Source: Alnus glutinosa (taxonomy: Eukaryota; Streptophyta; Magnoliopsida; Fagales; Betulaceae). Taken from it: 64,000 bases of DNA. The position numbers and the translations under genes were made by a program. This document shows positions 58,010 to 64,000 of the stretch, piece by piece. Position 1 is the stretch's first letter, and every line of letters starts with the position of its first letter. The notes beneath the pieces were generated by a model that saw nothing but the letters and a program-made list of their open reading frames with translations, searched no databases and had not been told where the DNA came from. The stretch covers positions 48,687,654-48,751,653 of the forward strand of contig NC_084886.1 in NCBI RefSeq assembly GCF_958979055.1, read 5' to 3'.

Positions 58010-58985
58010 AGGAAGGGGTTTAAGGAGTGTACGGGTGAACCACAAGTAAGGGTTCAAGCCTTCAAGGGTTCGACGAAAAATTCAACTTGACGAATGAGGA
58101 GTAATTATTCCGTGAACTTCGCAAAACCTATTGGAACTTTTATTTGTGTTGAAATGACCTTTTAAAAATTTAAAAATTTTCAATTTTATCCCCCCTAATG
58201 TTTAATGTAATACAATATCCCCTCCGATAGAGTTTAGCATTAAATCAAACGGCAAAAAGGACAAAATAACTTTGATGCCCCAAAATCTTTTATAGAATTC
58301 TAATTTACCCTTACTTTCAAATTAAAAATATTTTTAAAAATAAAAAATAAAAATATACACATACACGAGACCCATACTAAGTCACCGCCAAACCCTATCA
58401 TGGATATGATGGTAACCCAATCGTGGGTCGAAAGACCCCACCGTGAGTCACTAAGGCCCTAGGTCTGCTAACCCCGCGTCAAGGTGACACACAGATAGAC
58501 CATAACAAAACCAACGGCAGGGTATGATGACAACCCCATCGTGGGTGCCCATGGGTACCCATACCCAATTTTTAATTATTTTTTTTAAACCTAAAAAAAA
58601 AAAAAAAAAAAATCATGAGTTCTTTTCTCATTTTCAAGGATGCCGTTAGAATTTAACGTCAAACCTTAATAGAAGAGGGACATTGCATCAAATTAGAAGA
58701 TCCAGGGGGTGAAATTGAGGATCATTTCAAAATGAGTAGAAGTTTATAAGGATTTTGTGAAGTTTCTCATAATTCTTTCAAGAAAAGTTTTATAATCACT
58801 CATATCTTATCACTATCTTATTATATTAACGTTGGTATTCAAAATTCACTATTGATTTTTTCTTTTTTCTTTTTTCTTTCTTTTAACAATAACTCATCTA
58901 AGGATAGATTGACAGTACCACATCAATATTGTCGTCGAGAGATAGTAATGTGGGATATGAAATTATTCATTCATAGCTTTCACAA
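58010..58985. other. Gene-free stretch upstream of UTP13
   Basis: The first part must hold the UTP13 promoter. The rest is AT-rich with a GC-richer patch at about 58430-58560 containing near-repeats ('aaccccatcgtgggt'). No exon was recognised. Confidence 0.4.
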
Positions 58986-58995
58986 TCTTCAAATA

Positions 58996-59145
58996 GAGTA
59001 ATGCGAGATACTATATTCTCATCTCACTCCATTTTACTAGCCTGATATAACAATGTTTATCAGTCCTTCAATTTTTTTTAACAATGATTAACAAACTCTG
59101 TCACATCAATTTAGTAGATTGCGTATATAGTATGTAGCATTACTC
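58996..59145. mobile_element. MULE-MITE, GAGTAATGC family
   Basis: Inverted ends GAGTAATGCGAGATACTATA and (reversed) GAGTAATGCTACATACTATA are flanked by CTTCAAATA (58987-58995) and GTTCAAATA (59146-59154), a 9-base duplication with one difference. Confidence 0.8.
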
Positions 59146-59159
59146 GTTCAAATATTGTA

Positions 59160-60345
59160 TTGTTATTTACACTTTTTTTTAGGGAGTGGGGGGGAGGGTT
59201 AAGCATAAAAACAAAATTCTTGAATAAAAGCGTCGTTACATATTACTTCCTCGAGCTTTAAATCCTAAAATTAGAATGATAGTTTGTTTACTTTATTAGA
59301 AAATAAAAATTAAGAAAAGAAAAAACTTTAAAATCTTAAAATTAAAAAGTTGAAAAAAGAAGTGGTTGATCCACTCCTACATCCCAAATTTTCTTGAAAG
59401 ATGTTACTTCTTACATCCCTTCCATCTCTAACTCATTGAACTGATATGACAGTTCTTACTTTCCTTTATATTAACCCTTATTGAAAAAAAAAAAATTAAT
59501 GACTAATATACACTACCACATCAACCCCAGTGAAATAAGATTACAATCTATTGCATTACTTTTTAATATAACATGCTCTCTAAAGTTGTAGTTTATGCCA
59601 TACCATGATTATTCTCATACCAGCAAACCCCCGTCAAGCCATAAATATGACCTTCACTTTAGTGAAGTAAGATTTTTCCCAACATCATTTCAAGTTGAGA
59701 TATTTAGATATACCTCTACACAAATAAATTGAGAGTTTGCGAGCAAGTTTGAGGGACATGGGGGACTTGTTTCATAGTCAAGATTTAACGTTGTTGTATC
59801 TAACGATGTAAATAATATGATATCATTTCAATTTTATGAATAGCGTGCCAACATATTTATTATATGACATCATCTATACTGTTAGATACAACAATATTAA
59901 ACTCAGACAATGCTGAGGATCCTATTCCAAGTTCTAGGGGCAGAGCACTCCTCATGAATGGAGAATTCCATGGAACCAGTTCTAATTTCTTGTCAGTTCA
60001 TCCTCATCCCATTTGATCAGAAAGTGTATTAAGTTTCTCTAGTTGCAACAGTGTCATGAAAGTCTCAAATGTCGTTTATGTTCAGAATTTCAACCAAAAT
60101 AATCACATATCCTTGAATAAAAGTCCAGAAACCCCTTTCACTGAACTTGGGTTAAAAAAAGGGAACCAATACAAGTCAGAAGATATACAACAGGATAATT
60201 TATTCCAGCCTCTGGTACTCGACACCAGACCCTATGTGAGGAAGCAAAAATCATACAAATGATTAGAGGTATAGCTTCATGAAAAAGAGCTTACTTTGGT
60301 GACCTGAAGACAAAAACATGCGATACAAAGACAAAAGGATTTCAC
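59160..60345. other. Gene-free stretch downstream of the PEPCK-like gene
   Basis: The part near 60350 is probably the 3' untranslated region of the minus-strand gene. The 68-codon frame at 60056-60262 has no recognisable domain and is not called. Confidence 0.4.
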
Positions 60346-60349
60346 TTTC

Positions 60350-61684
60350 TCAGAATGAGAATTCCTCGGGTAGTTCTTGAAATTTGCCTGATAAAAAGCT
60401 CTTGTACTTTCCTTGAAGATCTCCACCTTCAAAAGATATTTTAAGTCAATCCACCGAGTAAAACTTCCTTCACAATTAAACGGCAGGGAAAAAAACAGAT
60501 CAAAGAGCTACCTTTTGCTTGAAATGCAGGGATGTCCTTGGACAGAGCTGATTCCACCAACTTTACAAGATCCTTGCCTGAAAATTCGGCAAATGATACC
60601 ACATTGTGAAAAATGTATATGCTAAATGACCTAATTAAAGTAGAATTGATTACCAGAGAGTTGGCTCAGCTGGAAAACAAAAGAGAATAAGAGGCAAGGA
60701 TTTTATTTGTTTTACAGTAATGATGTCGTTATGTACTTATATGCATTAGAAGGGAAAGAGAATCATGATATGTCAAAGGTAATAAAGTGCTGGATAAAAA
60801 CTTTCAGAAGCCATATTCCCAGGGTGGGGTGCATCTGTTTCTGTTTCATTTGTTTCAGTGAGGGCGGTACAACAACCACACAAGGGAACAGGCTGTATAT
60901 ATGGAACTTTAAACCCACAAAAAAATGTCTAATCCCCTGGGGAAGTCTTCCGACAATCAAAAGATGAGAAGTTAAGACTCTAATACAACTTCTGAAGCTC
61001 TGCACATAACTATAATATAACCAAATGGTATATCCTCCCCCTCCCACAGTAAGAAGATTCAGCTGTACTTTGCCCACAAAGGAGGCAGCTGAGTTAAAAA
61101 AAAAAAAAAAAAAAACTAAAAAACTAAACCCCTTAACAATCAATTCTCATATTTGGAGAGGAAAGAGAGAGAGAGAGAGAGAAAAAAAAAAAAAAAAAAA
61201 AAAAAGAAAAAAAGAAAAAAAAAGAAAAAGAAAAAAGAAGACAGTCATTTACAGAATTGAGCAGATAGCTACTCAAAAAATGAAAAACTCTATTAAAAGG
61301 GTGGCTCCTATCCATGAGATAGTTCAACTCATCCTGCTTCTTTTACTTACCAGTTATGCTCTTTTCTCCCTCGTTGACATTAATCAGGAAGGATGAGATT
61401 TGGTTCTCTTGCAACTGCAGCAACAGTGTAAAAGACAAATTAGTCCTGATCAACATAACCAAAATAACGATAATTAGTTTAAATTGGACAATATAATGTC
61501 TGCACTAGATGAGAAAGTTTAAGATGTGACCTTGGACAGAAAAGCTTTTGCAAGTTCCAACGGCTCAGTAGATGAAGGACCCTTGCTGTATGCAGGTGTG
61601 AACTTCCCATTTTGATAGCCTACTAGGAAATGATAAGCTGCTTGGCCAGGAGAGAGCCTTGAGACAGGGGGGATAACTCCGGAA
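60350..61684 (-). CDS. 3' exons of a PEP-carboxykinase(ATP)-like gene, partial
   Basis: Four exons in transcript order: 61684-61531, 61414-61351, 60577-60512 and 60426-60350 (TGA). All junctions are GT-AG and all phases agree. The joined product starts SGVIPPVSRLSPGQAAYHFL, continues through GKFTPAYSKGPSSTEPLELA, SSFLINVNEGEKSIT and GKDLVKLVESALSKDIP, and ends KYKSFLSGKFQELPEEFSF. The 'SRLSPxQAxYHFLxGY' start and the 'AFLSKL..SSFLIN' pattern recall the end of ATP-dependent PEP carboxykinases, but the catalytic part is not here and the tail differs from the true enzyme. I call it a PEPCK-like homolog of unknown activity. The 5' exons lie beyond the LINE at 62.45 kb or outside the window; about 0.75 kb of intron with no further exon precedes that LINE. 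Confidence 0.75.
61165..61240. repeat. (GA)n and A-rich low-complexity run
   Basis: GA units followed by a long A/G run within an intron of the PEPCK-like gene. Confidence 0.9.
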
Positions 61685-62453
61685 CTGCTTCAACAGAAAG
61701 GAACATGTTACACAGGCCAATTTGTAGTAAGAAAAAGGAATAACATGAAAGAAAGTAACACATGAATTGTATTATATATGAATTTCATATCCATTTAGTC
61801 CTAAAATTTTTGCAAAATATTTTGAAGAAAATAGAACATTGCAAAGAAGAAGAATTTTTCTAAAGAAAAAATAAGTTTAACATACAAAATATAAAGACAG
61901 AATAATCACCAAATGACATGACCATAAACTGCCTCCCCAACTCCTTTATTCTGGCTAAAAAAAAAAAAAAGCCAACAGAACAAAGCCTTTAAAATCAAAT
62001 ATTCATCCCTCCAAATGGATAAAGGGTTTAGACCTATTAATCTGTTTTATCCCTCACTTTACTCAAACCTTTGACAGACAAAATCGCCATGCATGTGTTC
62101 TTTCTCTTCTCCAATTAGCCATACATTTCTTTTATCTTTCCCACACTCTTTGGCATTACCGAATAGGCTAATAAGGGTAACCCCCCACTAGGCCACCCCT
62201 GATCTAATTAGAATGATTATCTTTATGACTACAGGAGGATCAACTTACTTCTCAAGTAATAGTTCCAATCCCTTGCTTCAGTTTACCAAGTTGAAGCTAG
62301 GTATTTTAAGATCATTTCTTCTGAAGTAATATAGATCAATGATGAAAACAGGCTTTCTCATATACAGAAACAGAATGAGCTCATAGTTTCAACCCATCAT
62401 AGGTGTTCGCAATTGTGGGGTTTAGGTAACTATCATTTGGTTAGAAGGCAACA

Positions 62454-64000
62454 TTTTTTTTTTTTATAAGTAAATGAAATTTTATAAAAGTGTAAGGCGC
62501 CCCCCTAAGAACACTGAAAGTATACACAAGGAAACGCCTAAGAAGGCAAAGAAAAACGAACAAGAAAATCAGAAAAGCTAATACACACGGGAGACAAAAA
62601 AGCCTCCGTCCAAAGATACAACGTATGAAAAAATGAAGCAACAAAATTCTCCATGGAATTCTCCAAGTCTTCAAAACACCTAAAATTTCTCTCCTTCCAA
62701 ACACACCAAAGAATGCAAATAGGCACCATCTTCCAAACTGCAACACTCCTTGACCTACCCGCCTTCCACCAACACGCGAATAAATCGACAACTCTCCTAG
62801 GCATAACCCAAGACATACCAAACCTAGAAAAGACACGAGTCCACAAAGTAGTAGCCACATCACAATGAAGAAGAAGATGGTCTACAGTTTTCCCGTCTCT
62901 TTTGCACAAGTAGCATCTATCCACAATGATGATCTTTCGCTTCCTGAGATTATCCGCTGTAAGAATCTTTCCAAGGGCTGCCGACCACACGAAGAACGCC
63001 GCCCTCGAAGAAGCCTGAGTCCTCCACACACTCTTCCAAGGGAAATGACTGCCCTCACAGCCGGCCAAGGAGCTGAAATAGGACTTAACCTTGAACACCC
63101 CTTTCTTGGAAGGGACCCACCTAAGCCTATCAACACGACCTCTACTCACCCTGGCTAAATGCAACACATGAAAGAAGGATGCAAAGACACCCACTTCCCA
63201 GTCATGCGCCTCTCTAACAAAGCTCACATTCCATTGGATAGAGCCGCCCAAAATCTCCATATTATCCGCAACGGAAGCATCCTTCATCCGAGCTATACCA
63301 AAAAGAATAGGAAATGCTTCCTTCAACACCCTATCCCCGCACCACAGATCATGCCAAAATTTCGTTCTAGCCCCATCCCCCACCTCCAATCTAGAGAGCC
63401 CAGAGAAAATCCCCCACCTTTTCCTGATATTCTTCCACAGCCCCACCCCATGAGCACCTACCGGCTCGCGTGAACACCACCCACCCCACAAACTACCAAA
63501 CTTGGCATCCACCGCAACTCTCCACCATGCTTCTCTCTTTATCCCATACCGCCACAACCATTTACCTAACAAGGCATGGTTGAACAACAACAAATTCCGA
63601 ATACCCAACCCTCCATCTAAAATTGGGGAACAGACTTTCGACCACCTCACCAAGTGAATTTTAGATTCTTCACCTAATCCGCCCCAAAGAAAATCCCATT
63701 TAAGCTTCTCTAAACGAGCAGCAACACTCGTCGGGAGATGGAACAGAGACAAAAAGTAAGTAGGCACATTGGCAAGGGTACTCTTAATAAGGGTTACTCT
63801 ACCACCCTTAGAGAGATACATCATTTTCCAACTAGCCAAACGATGTTCAATCTTCTCAACAACCCCATCTCAAATATGAGTGGACTTATAGGAAGCCCCC
63901 AAAGGAAGACCAAGATACTTAACCGGCAAAGTGGCAAACCTACACCCTAAAATGTCGGCTAGCCTTTCCGCTTGATCAACATGCCCCACTGGAATTAAAT
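62454..64000 (-). mobile_element. LINE (L1 type), 3' part, runs off the window
   Basis: The minus-strand frame 63839-62538 (433 codons) is open: the thumb of reverse transcriptase (MASWKMMYLSKGGRVTLIKS), the block GGLGIRNLLLFNHALLGKWL, then WKSVWRTQASSRAAFFVWSA and the zf-RVT zone with CYLCKRDGKTVDHLLLHC (near residues 320-337). Upstream the same frame continues to the window edge (LIPVGHVDQAERLADILGCR), interrupted by one TGA where relatives have a Trp codon (about 63871-63873). The element ends with an A-tail, seen as the T-run 62454-62465. It is the least decayed LINE here and probably lies in an intron or the 5' flank of the PEPCK-like gene. Confidence 0.9.

Noticed and set aside
60654-60669. 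A 16-base exon (CTGAGCCAACTCTCTG) in the PEPCK-like gene
   Set aside because: It has AG and GT flanks, but including it breaks the phase between the exons at 61351 and 60577, which join cleanly without it.

Overview
The window is nuclear DNA of a flowering plant, most likely a woody eudicot. It is AT-rich, its genes have introns, and the families are typically plant: PR-10/Bet v 1 proteins, an R2R3-MYB, a G-type lectin receptor kinase, an ITPK and a TORMOZ/UTP13 WD40 protein. Intergenic space is full of poly-A retroelements, LINEs, hAT, MULE, CACTA and Harbinger-type elements and microsatellites. The species cannot be named from the sequence alone. There is no sign of bacterial, organellar or viral DNA.

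Layout. 0.7-4.6 kb: two PR-10/Bet v 1-type genes in tandem on the minus strand; the first has ATA where its start codon should be. 5-17 kb: no genes; a poly-A retroelement with a MULE inserted in it, a Tourist-type MITE, a 5S-rRNA-bearing (Cassandra-like) LTR remnant, hAT elements with perfect 8-bp target duplications, and foldback MITEs. 17.5-19.2 kb: an R2R3-MYB gene (plus strand, three coding exons, resembling the MYB53/92/93 group). 20-30 kb: hAT elements, a non-autonomous LTR retrotransposon, a CACTA element. 30.9-33.4 kb: an intact single-exon G-type lectin receptor kinase (minus). 35.1-35.8 kb: a hAT element that appears to carry a duplicated piece of an mTERF gene. 37.2-38.3 kb: an intact single-exon inositol-tetrakisphosphate 1-kinase (minus). 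39.7-57.9 kb: one 14-exon gene (minus) for a TORMOZ/UTP13 (TBL3) protein. All splice phases close to give 872 residues, and its large introns 2 and 7 have grown by antisense LINE insertions. 60.3-61.7 kb: the last four exons of a gene whose product looks like the C-terminus of an ATP-type PEP-carboxykinase-like protein; its 5' part lies outside the window, beyond a LINE that runs off the right edge.

The genes do not form an operon or pathway cluster. They cover defence or ligand binding (PR-10), transcription (MYB), surface signalling (lectin kinase), inositol phosphate metabolism (ITPK) and ribosome biogenesis (UTP13). I found no new multi-gene system. The most notable items are the hAT element with an mTERF fragment, a GC-AG intron in the UTP13 gene, a 38-bp LINE stub with a 19-bp target duplication, a SINE sharing its 3' tail with the local LINEs, the 5S-derived LTR, and a foldback MULE-MITE family whose copies have 9-bp target duplications.
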